A program made the translations under genes and the position numbers. From Henriciella litoralis (GTDB lineage: Bacteria; Pseudomonadota; Alphaproteobacteria; Caulobacterales; Hyphomonadaceae), in assembly GCF_002088935.1 (NCBI RefSeq), contig NZ_NCSS01000006.1, forward strand, positions 2,978,078 through 3,042,077: a stretch of 64,000 nucleotides of DNA. The letters run 5' to 3'. The notes under the pieces are model-generated. The model ran no database searches. It saw only the letters and a program-made list of their open reading frames with translations, and had not been told where the DNA came from. This document shows, piece after piece, positions 35,592 to 43,487 of the stretch. The first letter of the stretch is position 1; each line of letters begins with the position of its first letter.

Positions 35592-35797
35592 CGTTGTTGG
35601 GAACCTGGCAGATCATGAAGAGGATTTTGTGCGCCAAAAGGTGATGAAGTCAGCATCTGTCAGGACTGGCCGACCGCATTGTTCGGAACAACAGGAAGTA
35701 TCCGGCCAACTGAGCTGGAGATGACCCTTTCCGGGGTATCGTCGTATAAGCCAGCGCGTTGCTCATTCCCGGTTTGTGCCCGAATTTCGGTGAGAGC
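35592..35797. other. Intergenic region before the repeat
   Basis: Beyond the kinase stop and before copy B of the repeat, no gene is supported. Short leftward frames (e.g. 35660-35917) cover part of the repeat and share an N-terminal stretch with copy A, but have no ribosome site or family match. Confidence 0.35.
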
Positions 35798-36083
35798 GGG
35801 AGACAAGGCCGTCGATCTCTTTCTCATACACCGCATTTTGCAATCTTCGATGAATGGCGTCTCGCAGGACTCAGTCTGCGGCACTTCAACCGATAAGGCC
35901 GTTTCTAGATTGAACACTAAGAGATCTGGCGAAATTGGCGGGGTAGGGGCTTCGGCTGGAAAATCGCGGCTGATCAGGGATTTCGGCTAAAACAGAGACC
36001 GCAGCCCAAGAAAAAGCCCGCCAGTGGCGGGCGATTTCGGGAAATCCGAGATCTGGTCTTCAAATCAGGGACTGCGTGGCGGA
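35798..36083. repeat. Direct repeat copy B (tRNA-Ser downstream flank)
   Basis: The second copy of the repeat at 25957-26209, longer by about 30 bp (GGAAAATCGCGGCTGATCAG region). Here the repeat continues unbroken into GGCGGAGAGAGAGG, the sequence that copy A has lost. The stem GCCCGCC-AGT-GGCGGGC (36016-36032), with T-rich sequence on the leftward strand, looks like the native terminator of a leftward tRNA gene. Confidence 0.8.
36016..36032 (-). terminator. Hairpin terminator within the repeat
   Basis: A 7-bp perfect stem GCCCGCC/GGCGGGC with an AGT loop. Read leftward it is followed by TTTTTCTTGG, a standard intrinsic terminator. The matching hairpin lies in copy A. Confidence 0.7.
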
Positions 36084-36091
36084 GAGAGAGG
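36077..36091 (-). other. Candidate attachment site, 3' end of tRNA-Ser
   Basis: Read leftward the sequence is CCTCTCTCTCCGCCA, identical in form to the acceptor/T-arm end of many bacterial tRNA-Ser genes including CCA. It lies 179 bp upstream of a P4-type integrase, the usual geometry for attL. The rest of the tRNA (T-loop, anticodon, variable arm) is not present to the right, so it is a fragment. Confidence 0.55.
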
Positions 36092-36269
36092 CTGACTATC
36101 TGCCGTAACGACCCGTAACGGTTCGTAACATTGCCGTATTATTACAGTGCATTAGTGGCTTTTTCTTGTAACGCCCCGTTGCCATAAAGTGCGAACAATG
36201 CCACTTTTTATGGCGGGTACAAAAGCAGGCGCATAATTTTGTGTTGGCGGATGAAACGGGATTCGAGCC

Positions 36270-37553
36270 ATGCCAAAGAAAGCTAAAGAGCTATCCGCCG
36301 TCGAGGTGAAAAGGCTTCGCCATCCTGGGCATGGCCACAATGCCACGTTCGCGGTGGGCGGCGTCGATGGCTTGTTGATGCAGGCGACACCTACAGGCGC
36401 GCGCTCTTGGTTGTTGCGGTGCAAGGTCGGTAACAAGCGGCGGCATATCGGACTTGGCGGGTTTCCAGACGTCTCGCTTGGTCAGGCGCGCGAACGGGCA
36501 CGGGATGCGCGTGACCTGATCTGGCAGGGCATCGACCCAGTTGAGCATCGCAAAGCACAGCGCGCGGCCCTGAAGGCTGCCCAGCATCGCGGGCTGACAT
36601 TCTCCGAAGCGATGGAACGCTATCTGGAAAACAAGCTGTCTGAACTATCCAGCGACAAGCATCGCAAACAATGGCGCGCGACCTTGGACAAACACGCTGT
36701 TCCTGCCGTTGGCGATATGCTGGTGGACGATATTGGTGTGCATGACGTGCTGCGCATTCTCGAACCTATCTGGCAGGAAAAGACGGAAACCGCGTCCAGA
36801 CTTCGCGGACGTGTTGAATCCGTCCTGTCATGGGCAACTGTGGCCGGGCATCGCACGGGCGACAATCCAGCCCGCTGGCGTGGCAACCTTGATGCGATCC
36901 TGCCGAAACCCGGACGCATCGCCAAGGTAAAGCATCACCCTGCGCTCGCCATTGATGAAGCATCTGACTGGTTTGCAGAAGTGAGGGGCAGGGAAGGCTT
37001 TGCGACCCGCGCGCTCGAATTTCTCTCAATGACTGTGGCTAGGTCTGGCGAAATTCGCGGGGCGGTCTGGAAGGAAATCGACCTTGATGCGGGAATGTGG
37101 ATCATTCCCGCCGAACGCATGAAGATGCGGAAGGAGCACCGCGTCCCGCTCACAAAGGAAGCTGTCGTCTTGTTGGAAGCATTGCCGCGAATTGAGGGCA
37201 GCGAGTTTGTATTTCCTGCCGTGCGAGGGGGGATGCTGTCTGATGCGGCTCTGTCGGCTTGCATGAAGCGCATTCATGCCGCGAAGCCTGAAAAGTACGT
37301 CGATCCGCGATCCGGGCGTCCAGCCGTTCCGCATGGGCTCCGTTCAACCTTTCGGGACTGGATAGCCGAACGCACTGAATATCCAAGGGACATGGCGGAG
37401 ATAGCGCTGGCGCACCATGTCGGGGGTGATGTTGAATTGGCCTATCGGCGCGGCGATCAGGTCGAAAAGCGCCGCACCATGATGGCCGCATGGGGGCGTT
37501 TCCTGCGAGGCGACGTCGGGGCGAAGATCATTACACTGGAGGCGAAGGCATGA
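36270..37553 (+). CDS. int: P4-type tyrosine site-specific integrase
   Basis: A 427-residue tyrosine recombinase. An N-terminal DUF4102-type arm-binding domain (about residues 10-95, with GARSWLLRCKVGNKRRHIGLGGFP) precedes a SAM-like core-binding domain (105-195). The catalytic domain carries Arg258 (TVARSGEIRG), His355 and Arg358 (HGLRSTFRDW), His382/383 (LAHH) and the nucleophile Tyr392. All residues are intact, so it should be active. Such integrases target tRNA 3' ends, agreeing with the tRNA-Ser fragment just upstream. The next gene begins in its stop codon (ATGA). Confidence 0.95.
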   Translation: MPKKAKELSAVEVKRLRHPGHGHNATFAVGGVDGLLMQATPTGARSWLLRCKVGNKRRHIGLGGFPDVSLGQARERARDARDLIWQGIDPVEHRKAQRAALKAAQHRGLTFSEAMERYLENKLSELSSDKHRKQWRATLDKHAVPAVGDMLVDDIGVHDVLRILEPIWQEKTETASRLRGRVESVLSWATVAGHRTGDNPARWRGNLDAILPKPGRIAKVKHHPALAIDEASDWFAEVRGREGFATRALEFLSMTVARSGEIRGAVWKEIDLDAGMWIIPAERMKMRKEHRVPLTKEAVVLLEALPRIEGSEFVFPAVRGGMLSDAALSACMKRIHAAKPEKYVDPRSGRPAVPHGLRSTFRDWIAERTEYPRDMAEIALAHHVGGDVELAYRRGDQVEKRRTMMAAWGRFLRGDVGAKIITLEAKA

Positions 37554-38167
37554 CATTTACAGTAATACCAGACGCTTTCCCACTTTCTGGCGTGATGGCA
37601 AAATTGGAGGAGGCTGACCGCTATATTGAACCGCCAATTGTCTGTGACACCCCGACAGGACAAGTTTCACGTCGTTTGCTCTGGCCTTACACACCGGGAG
37701 AGAACGCTTTTGTAGATTCTGTGGTGGCGCGGCAGGTATGGGAATATCGGCACGTTGAAATGATTAGGGATGGACTGTTGCAAAGCAATGGCCATTTAAT
37801 TCTTTCATCAGATCAGCTTCCCCAGCGCGAAGTCGCGCCGAGAATTTTGGATTACATTGCCTCTTCGAGGTTGCGATATGGCATATTTGACGCGCTGGAT
37901 TACAGGCTTGCAGCGCTTAAAGATTATGACGGCGGTCAGATATTCATTCCGCATGCTTTTGCAAAAAAAATCATAGAACGGATTACCCCTAAAGCTAAAG
38001 GCGGAAGGCCCGAGCACCCCGCGAAAGTGTGGTATCAAGAGCGCGGCTGTGACCGAGGCGGCATGACCATGAAGGAATTACAGCGCCAGATGAACGCTGC
38101 AGTCGGATCAGCCCCAAGCGAATCTATAATTCGTACTTGGGAGCGCGAAGCAAAAAATCGACAATAA
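37550..38167 (+). CDS. Unknown satellite protein coupled to integrase
   Basis: A 205-residue protein starting at ATG 37550, overlapping the integrase stop by 4 bp, so the two are cotranslated. I do not recognise a family. The N-terminal half mixes hydrophobic and acidic stretches (VIPDAFPLSGVMAKLEEADRY). The C-terminal third has a basic GGRPEHP linker followed by a helix-rich segment (MTMKELQRQMNAAVGSAPSE, SIIRTWEREAKNRQ) that could be a small DNA-binding domain. It is closed by a strong terminator. Its position suggests excision control or an immunity-like role, which is inference only. Confidence 0.7.
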   Translation: MTFTVIPDAFPLSGVMAKLEEADRYIEPPIVCDTPTGQVSRRLLWPYTPGENAFVDSVVARQVWEYRHVEMIRDGLLQSNGHLILSSDQLPQREVAPRILDYIASSRLRYGIFDALDYRLAALKDYDGGQIFIPHAFAKKIIERITPKAKGGRPEHPAKVWYQERGCDRGGMTMKELQRQMNAAVGSAPSESIIRTWEREAKNRQ

Positions 38168-38171
38168 GCCC

Positions 38172-38206
38172 CTACAGAAACCCGTTAAACGGTTTCTGTA
38201 GTTTTT
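38172..38206 (+). terminator. Strong intrinsic terminator
   Basis: A perfect 11-bp stem CTACAGAAACC / GGTTTCTGTAG with an 8-base loop is followed by TTTTT. It lies 5 bp after the stop of the preceding gene and separates the integrase module from the AlpA-Rep module. Confidence 0.92.
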
Positions 38207-38269
38207 GCAGGATTTCGAAATCGCGGCATACGTGAAGTTTGGAAGGCACCGAAACAATAAGGTGCCGCG

Positions 38270-38458
38270 ATGCCCACTACATATCTCTCCGATGCTGACA
38301 TTGCGAAACGCTACGGAATCGCCCGCCCGACTGTCTGGCGCTGGCACCGTGAGCGACCTGAATTTCCCCGCGCGATCCGTCTGACACCCGGCTGCACACG
38401 CTGGAAGCTCTCCGACATTGAGGCATGGGAAACAGCTTGCGCCGAGGTGGCCGAATGA
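38270..38458 (+). CDS. alpA: AlpA-family regulator / excisionase
   Basis: A 62-residue winged-helix MerR-like protein: YLSDADIAKRYGIARPTVWRWHRERPEFPRAIRL in outline, then TRWKLSDIEAWETA. AlpA proteins of P4-like and PICI-type satellites activate integrase or act as excisionase and first switch of the lytic program. It begins a tightly overlapped rightward operon (the next gene starts within its stop codon). The 63-bp gap after the terminator should hold the promoter. Confidence 0.88.
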   Translation: MPTTYLSDADIAKRYGIARPTVWRWHRERPEFPRAIRLTPGCTRWKLSDIEAWETACAEVAE

Positions 38459-38772
38459 AGGGCGATCTGCGCACTCTCACCCAACGGGCTGACTGCATAG
38501 CGCTTGCCGCCGATCACTTTACGGCGCGCGCTTATCAGGAACTGATTGATGCGATGGACGCCGTTGAAGGCGATCCTGACTTTGAGCCGTCTCTTGGAGC
38601 GCACATCTGCGATTCGCAAGAGGGCTGGGCCGACAACAATCGGGACGATGTAGAGCATGACCCCGCCGAACTAGGCGAGCTGACTGAAAGCGGTTTTCAG
38701 AACGAAGCCCCCTGGCAACTCTACACGGCGCTGTTTGGCGGCGTAGTGGATCAGGAGGGCAATTGTGTCTGA
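38455..38772 (+). CDS. Unknown satellite protein, acidic, 105 aa
   Basis: It starts at ATG 38455 overlapping the alpA stop. The sequence begins MKGDLRTLTQRADCIALAAD and has an acidic middle (DNNRDDVEHDPAELGELTES). There is no recognised domain. It overlaps the next gene by 8 bp. Its position between AlpA and the RepA-like gene suggests a role in replication control or regulation; the evidence is only context. Confidence 0.65.
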   Translation: MKGDLRTLTQRADCIALAADHFTARAYQELIDAMDAVEGDPDFEPSLGAHICDSQEGWADNNRDDVEHDPAELGELTESGFQNEAPWQLYTALFGGVVDQEGNCV

Positions 38773-39034
38773 TGATCGTCTGCGTGGTCCTGATCACGAA
38801 TTTTCGCACCCGACACACCCTGAGGCTGTCACAACATGGCCGATACACCTTCCTCTTTACCAGTCGCATTTGAACGCGGCATTCGTTCTGGAAGCCTACG
38901 ATCCGGCCCTTGCGATCTTTCACCGCCGCATGGCGGACGTTATCCGCAATCGGATGATTGAGGCCGAGCTAGGCTTGATGAACGCGCATCCTGAAAAGCG
39001 TGTGCAGCACGCTCTCAAAGCGAGGGCGGATTGA
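38765..39034 (+). CDS. Unknown satellite protein, 89 aa
   Basis: It starts at GTG 38765 and runs into the RepA-like gene (TTGATG overlap). Visible features are a His-rich N-terminal stretch and a helical C-terminal half (LAIFHRRMADVIRNRMIEAELGLM in outline). There is no family assignment. The continuous overlaps on both sides make it a genuine member of the operon. Confidence 0.65.
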   Translation: MSDDRLRGPDHEFSHPTHPEAVTTWPIHLPLYQSHLNAAFVLEAYDPALAIFHRRMADVIRNRMIEAELGLMNAHPEKRVQHALKARAD

Positions 39035-40161
39035 TGCTGGATAATGTCACCCGCTTCGAGCGCGAATTTGCAGACCGCACGCTAGGGCCTGAAACGCCGT
39101 CCAAGAAGCCCGCCGCTTTCTTTTCAGCTGCCGATTTTGACGGCGAGGAGATTCCCGCGCGGCGCTGGCTTGTCCAAGACATGATCCCTTTCCGCACGAC
39201 GACGCTTATGTCGGGTGATGGCGGCACCGGCAAATCCCAGCTTTCGCTTCAGCTGGCTGCATCTACCGCGCTTGCGCTTGCCTGGATCGGTCGGGAAGTT
39301 TTCCAAGGAACAGCCTTATTCTTCACGGCTGAGGATGAACGTGACGAGCTTCACAGACGGCTCGCCAGCATAGCCAATGTCTACGGCGCGCGCTTTTCAG
39401 ACATGGACAGGCTCCGCATTTGCAGCGTTGCAGGTGACACGGCCCTTCTGGCAAACGAAGTCGCTGACACGCTTCAACCGTCACCGCTCTACGAGGCAAT
39501 CGAGGCTGAGGCAGCAAGGCAGCGCCCGGCACTAATCGTTATCGACACGCTGGCAGATGTTTATCCAGCCAATGAGAACGACCGCGCCAAAGTCCGGCAA
39601 TTTGTCCAGCTGCTGAACCGGCTGGCGATGCGCTTTGACTGTGCGGTTGTCCTGCTGTCGCATCCATCCCTCGCCGGTATGTCCAGCGGATCGGGCCTAA
39701 GCGGTTCAACCGCCTGGAACGGCTCTGTGCGCTCTCGTCTCTATTTCAAGCGCATTATTGAAACCGGGGAGGAAAAAGAGGCCGATCCTGACGCGCGTGT
39801 TCTGACAACCATGAAGGCTAACTATGCCCGCACGGGTGACGAGGTTTTCCTGCGTTGGCATGACGGCGTGTTTATAAATGAAGGCGCCGTGCCTAGCATC
39901 GGTGAGGGCGTGAAGGCGGAGCGTGTTTTCCTGAAGCTGCTTCGCGCTATGGAACGGCAAGGTCGCACGGTGAGCCCTAATCGCTCGAATACGTACGCGC
40001 CGACTGTGTTTGCAGGCATGCCGGACGCTGAGGGCGTGAAGAGACCGGCGTTCACAAAAGCGATGGAGTCGCTGCTTTCTCAAGAGCGGATCGAGGTGGT
40101 CAAAGAAGGCCCACCATCAAAGCAGCGCACCCATCTAAAGACTGTGGAGGGCGTCGAGTGA
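39034..40161 (+). CDS. RepA-like RecA-fold replication ATPase
   Basis: A 375-residue AAA_25/RepA-type hexameric helicase homologue. Walker A is SGDGGTGKSQ (residues 61-68), Walker B is PALIVIDTLADVYP, and a sensor-like serine/histidine is in VVLLSHPSLAGMSSGSGLSGS, as in RSF1010 RepA and many satellite or plasmid replication proteins. The C-terminal about 100 residues are a likely winged-helix region. ATG 39034 overlaps the upstream stop. An array of TTCCAAC repeats lies directly beyond its 3' end, where it may bind or load. No primase is recognised in the island. Confidence 0.85.
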   Translation: MLDNVTRFEREFADRTLGPETPSKKPAAFFSAADFDGEEIPARRWLVQDMIPFRTTTLMSGDGGTGKSQLSLQLAASTALALAWIGREVFQGTALFFTAEDERDELHRRLASIANVYGARFSDMDRLRICSVAGDTALLANEVADTLQPSPLYEAIEAEAARQRPALIVIDTLADVYPANENDRAKVRQFVQLLNRLAMRFDCAVVLLSHPSLAGMSSGSGLSGSTAWNGSVRSRLYFKRIIETGEEKEADPDARVLTTMKANYARTGDEVFLRWHDGVFINEGAVPSIGEGVKAERVFLKLLRAMERQGRTVSPNRSNTYAPTVFAGMPDAEGVKRPAFTKAMESLLSQERIEVVKEGPPSKQRTHLKTVEGVE

Positions 40162-40406
40162 TGACCTTCCAACGGTACCTTCCAACGGTCTTCCAACACT
40201 GTTTTCCAACGCCTTCCAACCCAATAGTGACAGGCTTCCAACGGGTGTTCCCCGACACTCTACTACTACGTAGTAGACAGGCGCTCGCCCTTGGCAGCTA
40301 TGCGCCTGTCTATCTGGTCCCAATGCCGCGACTTGGAAGCCGGGGGGGTGTCGCGGGGCGGGCTATCGCGTTCGCGCTGTGCGGTTCGGAGGTGGCGCCA
40401 TGCTGA
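40161..40406 (+). CDS. Doubtful small ORF over the TTCCAAC repeats
   Basis: The open frame of 81 codons starts in the overlap with the RepA-like stop (GTGATG) and ends 7 bp inside terL. Its translation is dominated by repeats of the underlying DNA (FQRYLPTVFQHCF) and has no domain. It may simply be the non-coding origin region. A small terminase subunit would be expected here in a packaging module, but nothing in the translation supports that. Confidence 0.25.
   Translation: MTFQRYLPTVFQHCFPTPSNPIVTGFQRVFPDTLLLRSRQALALGSYAPVYLVPMPRLGSRGGVAGRAIAFALCGSEVAPC
40167..40242 (+). repeat. Iteron-like TTCCAAC cluster, candidate replication origin
   Basis: Six exact direct copies of TTCCAAC begin at 40167, 40180, 40191, 40204, 40214 and 40236. 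Most spacings are 10-13 bp, about one helical turn. They follow a RepA-like gene by 6 bp. This is the arrangement of iteron origins. A 14-bp perfect palindrome lies 20 bp further on. Confidence 0.6.
40263..40276. promoter_or_regulatory. 14-bp palindrome CTACTACGTAGTAG
   Basis: A perfect palindrome immediately downstream of the TTCCAAC cluster and 124 bp before terL. It could be part of the origin, a packaging signal or an operator of the head genes. Confidence 0.4.
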
Positions 40407-41914
40407 CCTCTACAAAGGCGATCCGTTTTCTAGAAACGCTGGAAATCCCTGAAGGTCCGAAGGCTGGCGAACTAATCAAGCTGGCACCCTACCAGAAGAA
40501 ATTCGTGAAAGGCGCGCTTGCCGATGGCGTTTCGGTGGCCGCTTTGTCGATTGGACGCGGCAACGCCAAGACGGCCCTTTCCGCTGGCCTTGCCCTGGGC
40601 GAAGTAAAAGGCGAATGGGATGACCAGCCGCGCCGGGAAGTGGTCATTGCTGCGAGAACCCGCGATCAGGCCCGCATTGCTTTTGATTTTTGCGTGGGCT
40701 TCATTCGCGGCCTGTCAGAAGACGAACAAGCGCAATTCACAATCCGCCGTTCGCCTAAACTCGAAATCGAATTTGAAGACGAGAACGGCAGTCACTTCAT
40801 TCGCGCGATTGCTGCCGATGGCAAATCAGCTCTGGGGTCTGCCCCGACGCTTGTGCTTATGGATGAGCGCGGCCATTGGGCCGCCGATCAAGGAGATGCG
40901 TTGGAACACGCGCTCTTGTCCGGTCTGGGCAAGCGCGGCGGCCGGGCGCTTATCATTTCCACGTCAGCCGCTGACGATGCTCACCCCTTTTCTGTCTGGC
41001 TGGATGAGGAACAAGAGGGCGTTTACGTCCAAGAGCATCGCCCGCCGCCGGGCCTGCCTGCCGATGATCTGGAAAGCCTGAAAGAAGCTAATCCGGGCGC
41101 TGCCTATGGGATCGGCTCAAGTCTGGACTGGCTTCAGGCACAAGCCCGCCGGGCAATTGCACGGGGCGGCTCAACGCTGACGAGCTTCAGGCTCTACAAT
41201 CGAAATGAGCGCGTTTCAGGCGAAAACCGCGACGTGCTGCTGACCGTGGATGAATGGCTGGGCTGCGAGGTATCCGAACCGCCCGCCCGTCAAGGGCAGG
41301 TGGTGATCGGCATCGACCTTGGCGGCTCTGCCAGCATGACGGCAGCGGCTTTCTACTGGCCAGAAACTGGACGCCTGGAGGCACTGGGCACATTCCCGTC
41401 AAAGCCTTCTCTTCTGGACCGTGGCCAGCGTGACGGGGTGTCTGGCCGCTACGTCGAGATGCAAGATCGCGGCGAGCTTTCGACGCTTGGTGCGCAAACC
41501 GTGCCGGTCGCGGAATGGCTTGGCGAGGTGATGGCCCATGTCGAGGGCGAAACCGTCGCGGCGCTGACTGCCGATCGGTATAAACAGGCGGAACTTGGCG
41601 AGGCGATCGACAAGGCGGGCATCCGGTGTCCAGTTGTCTGGCGGGGGCAGGGCTTCCGTGACGGCGGCGAAGATTGCGAACGCTTCCGCCGCGCGGCCTT
41701 CGACGGCAAGGTGCAAACCATTCCGTCGCTACTGCTGCGATCTGCTTTCGCGGATGCTGTGACGCTTCGCGATCCCGCCAACAATCTGAAATTGGCCAAG
41801 GCCCGTTCAACCGGCCGCATTGATGCGGCGGCGGCAACAGTGCTGGCGGTGGCTGAAGGTGCCCGGATCATGGGGCGGCCGTCTCACAAGGGGGGCCGGT
41901 TCGCATGGGGTTGA
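40400..41914 (+). CDS. terL: Terminase large subunit
   Basis: A 504-residue TerL that cuts and pumps DNA into the capsid. The start is ATG 40400 after GGAGGTGGC. The ATPase has a Walker A variant SIGRGNAKTAL (residues 50-60) and Walker B LVLMDERGH (151-159). The nuclease domain begins at VVIGIDLGGSASMTAAAFYW with a likely metal Asp, and later AALTADRY. It is similar to HK97-type terminases that work with an HNH partner, and an HNH gene indeed follows with a 10-bp overlap. No TerS is recognised in the window. Confidence 0.92.
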   Translation: MLTSTKAIRFLETLEIPEGPKAGELIKLAPYQKKFVKGALADGVSVAALSIGRGNAKTALSAGLALGEVKGEWDDQPRREVVIAARTRDQARIAFDFCVGFIRGLSEDEQAQFTIRRSPKLEIEFEDENGSHFIRAIAADGKSALGSAPTLVLMDERGHWAADQGDALEHALLSGLGKRGGRALIISTSAADDAHPFSVWLDEEQEGVYVQEHRPPPGLPADDLESLKEANPGAAYGIGSSLDWLQAQARRAIARGGSTLTSFRLYNRNERVSGENRDVLLTVDEWLGCEVSEPPARQGQVVIGIDLGGSASMTAAAFYWPETGRLEALGTFPSKPSLLDRGQRDGVSGRYVEMQDRGELSTLGAQTVPVAEWLGEVMAHVEGETVAALTADRYKQAELGEAIDKAGIRCPVVWRGQGFRDGGEDCERFRRAAFDGKVQTIPSLLLRSAFADAVTLRDPANNLKLAKARSTGRIDAAAATVLAVAEGARIMGRPSHKGGRFAWG

Positions 41915-42228
41915 GGGAACACAAGCGCCACTCTGCCGGCGTCACGCGCGGCCCGCGCTGGAAAACCATGCGGATGAAGGCGCTCGACCGCGACGGCTGG
42001 GCCTGCGTCCAGTGCGGCGAGCGGCGGCGGCTCGAAATCGACCATGTGCAGCCCGTCCGCACACACCCGGAATTGTCTTACGTGCTGGCAAATCTGCAAA
42101 CACTCTGCGGGCGCTGTCATGCCCGCAAGACAAGAATTGAGGTTGGCATGGGCCAGCCCGATCCCGCCCGCGAGGCGTGGAAATCCCTGCTGCGATCCAT
42201 GCAGCGCAATCCAAATAATGGAGACTAA
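41905..42228 (+). CDS. HNH endonuclease
   Basis: A 107-residue HNH nuclease. The zinc cysteines are in CVQCGE and CGRCHARK, the catalytic HNH core is LEIDHVQPVRTHPEL...NLQTLC. It overlaps terL by 10 bp and precedes the capsid gene by 2 bp. In HK97-like phages and capsid-forming satellites this protein assists TerL in cos-site cleavage. That function is likely here. Confidence 0.92.
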   Translation: MGLREHKRHSAGVTRGPRWKTMRMKALDRDGWACVQCGERRRLEIDHVQPVRTHPELSYVLANLQTLCGRCHARKTRIEVGMGQPDPAREAWKSLLRSMQRNPNNGD

Positions 42229-42230
42229 AC

Positions 42231-43487
42231 ATGCTTGAGAGCGTGAAAATCACCCGTCGCCAGTCTGAGATCAGGCAGGAGCTGGCGGGCCTTGTCGGAA
42301 AAGAAAAGCCGACTGAAGACGAAACCCGGTCGATGGAAACACTCGATTCGGAATATCGGCAGAATGAAACCCGCTATCGTGCGGCCCTGACTTCTGAAGA
42401 CACCGAACGTCGCGAAGCTGGCGAGGAACTGGAAACCCGTTCTGACAAGGAATGGGCGAAAGTCATGGCCGGTTTCGAGATGCGGCAAGTGGCCTTGTCT
42501 CTCGATGAGGGCCGGGCACTTGACGGCAAGACCGGCGAGATCGTGCAGGAGCTTCGCTCGCATGGCGGCTATCGCGGCGTTCCTGTCCCGTGGGAAGCGC
42601 TGGAAACCCGCGCCGGTGAGACGGTCGCCAGCGGCACGCCAAATCCTATCCGCACCGCGCCTATCATTGAGCGTCTGTTTGCTGGCTCTGTGGCGGCTCG
42701 CATGGGCGGCCAGATGGTGAATGTCGGCATGGGGGAAATGGAATATCCCGTGACGACTTCTGCGGTGTCGGCAGGCTGGGCGAACGGTGAAACCGGAAAC
42801 GTGACCGGGCCGAGCGCTTACACCACATTGGACCGCCCGTTGAAGCCTGATCACAATCTGGGCGTCCAGATGCGCATCACCCGCAAAACGCTGAAGCAAT
42901 CCGGGGCAGGACTGGAACAGGCGGTGCGCCGGGATATGAATGGCGCAATCGAGGAAGCGTTTGACCGTGCCGTGTTTCAGGGCAGCGGATCGGCAGGTGA
43001 GCCAACGGGCCTTTTTGCCGGGGCTGACGCATGGGGCATCGAAGAAACCGATGTGGATGCAGCCGCGACCTGGGCCGCGATCCGTGCTGAAATCGTGGGC
43101 TTCATTACCGGCAATGCGGCAACCGGCCCCGGTGACGTTCGCGGGCTTTTCCGGCCCGAAGTCTGGGATGCAATGGATGACGCGATCTGGGACGCTGGAA
43201 GCGGCATCACGGAATGGGACCGCATGGCCAGCAAGCTGGGCGAAACGGTTCTGTCGCACAATGCACTTGCCGCCCCGGCTGGCGATCCGCTTGCGTCCAA
43301 GGTGGTGCTCACAACAACCGCCGGCGGCGTCGCACCTTTCTTTGTCGGAACATGGGGCGCGGTCGATCTTATCCGCGATCCGTACTCTGACGCACAATCG
43401 GGCGCGCTTCGCCTGACGGCACTGGCCACGATGGACGTGACCATTTCCCGCGCGGTGCAGACACGCATCCTGAACGGGGTCGAGTAA
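42231..43487 (+). CDS. HK97-fold major capsid protein
   Basis: A 418-residue HK97-type capsid precursor. The first about 110 residues are a charged, helical scaffolding (delta) domain (RRQSEIRQELAGLVGKE in outline), removed by the protease. The mature shell begins near ETVASGTPNPIRTAPIIERLF. Typical parts are MEYPVTTSAVSAGWANG, AFDRAVFQGSGSAGEPTGL and a C-terminal GALRLTALATMDVTISRA. It starts at ATG 42231 and shares its TAATG stop/start with the protease. Encoding it before the protease and portal is unusual. Confidence 0.92.
   Translation: MLESVKITRRQSEIRQELAGLVGKEKPTEDETRSMETLDSEYRQNETRYRAALTSEDTERREAGEELETRSDKEWAKVMAGFEMRQVALSLDEGRALDGKTGEIVQELRSHGGYRGVPVPWEALETRAGETVASGTPNPIRTAPIIERLFAGSVAARMGGQMVNVGMGEMEYPVTTSAVSAGWANGETGNVTGPSAYTTLDRPLKPDHNLGVQMRITRKTLKQSGAGLEQAVRRDMNGAIEEAFDRAVFQGSGSAGEPTGLFAGADAWGIEETDVDAAATWAAIRAEIVGFITGNAATGPGDVRGLFRPEVWDAMDDAIWDAGSGITEWDRMASKLGETVLSHNALAAPAGDPLASKVVLTTTAGGVAPFFVGTWGAVDLIRDPYSDAQSGALRLTALATMDVTISRAVQTRILNGVE

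Noticed and set aside
36050..36080. Selenocysteine tRNA-like CTTCAAATC loop
   Set aside because: The stem is short and no acceptor, T-arm or long variable arm can be built around it; it lies just downstream of the tRNA-Ser end.
40167..40242. CRISPR-like array
   Set aside because: Units of 7 bp at 10-13 bp spacing are far too short, and no cas genes are nearby.
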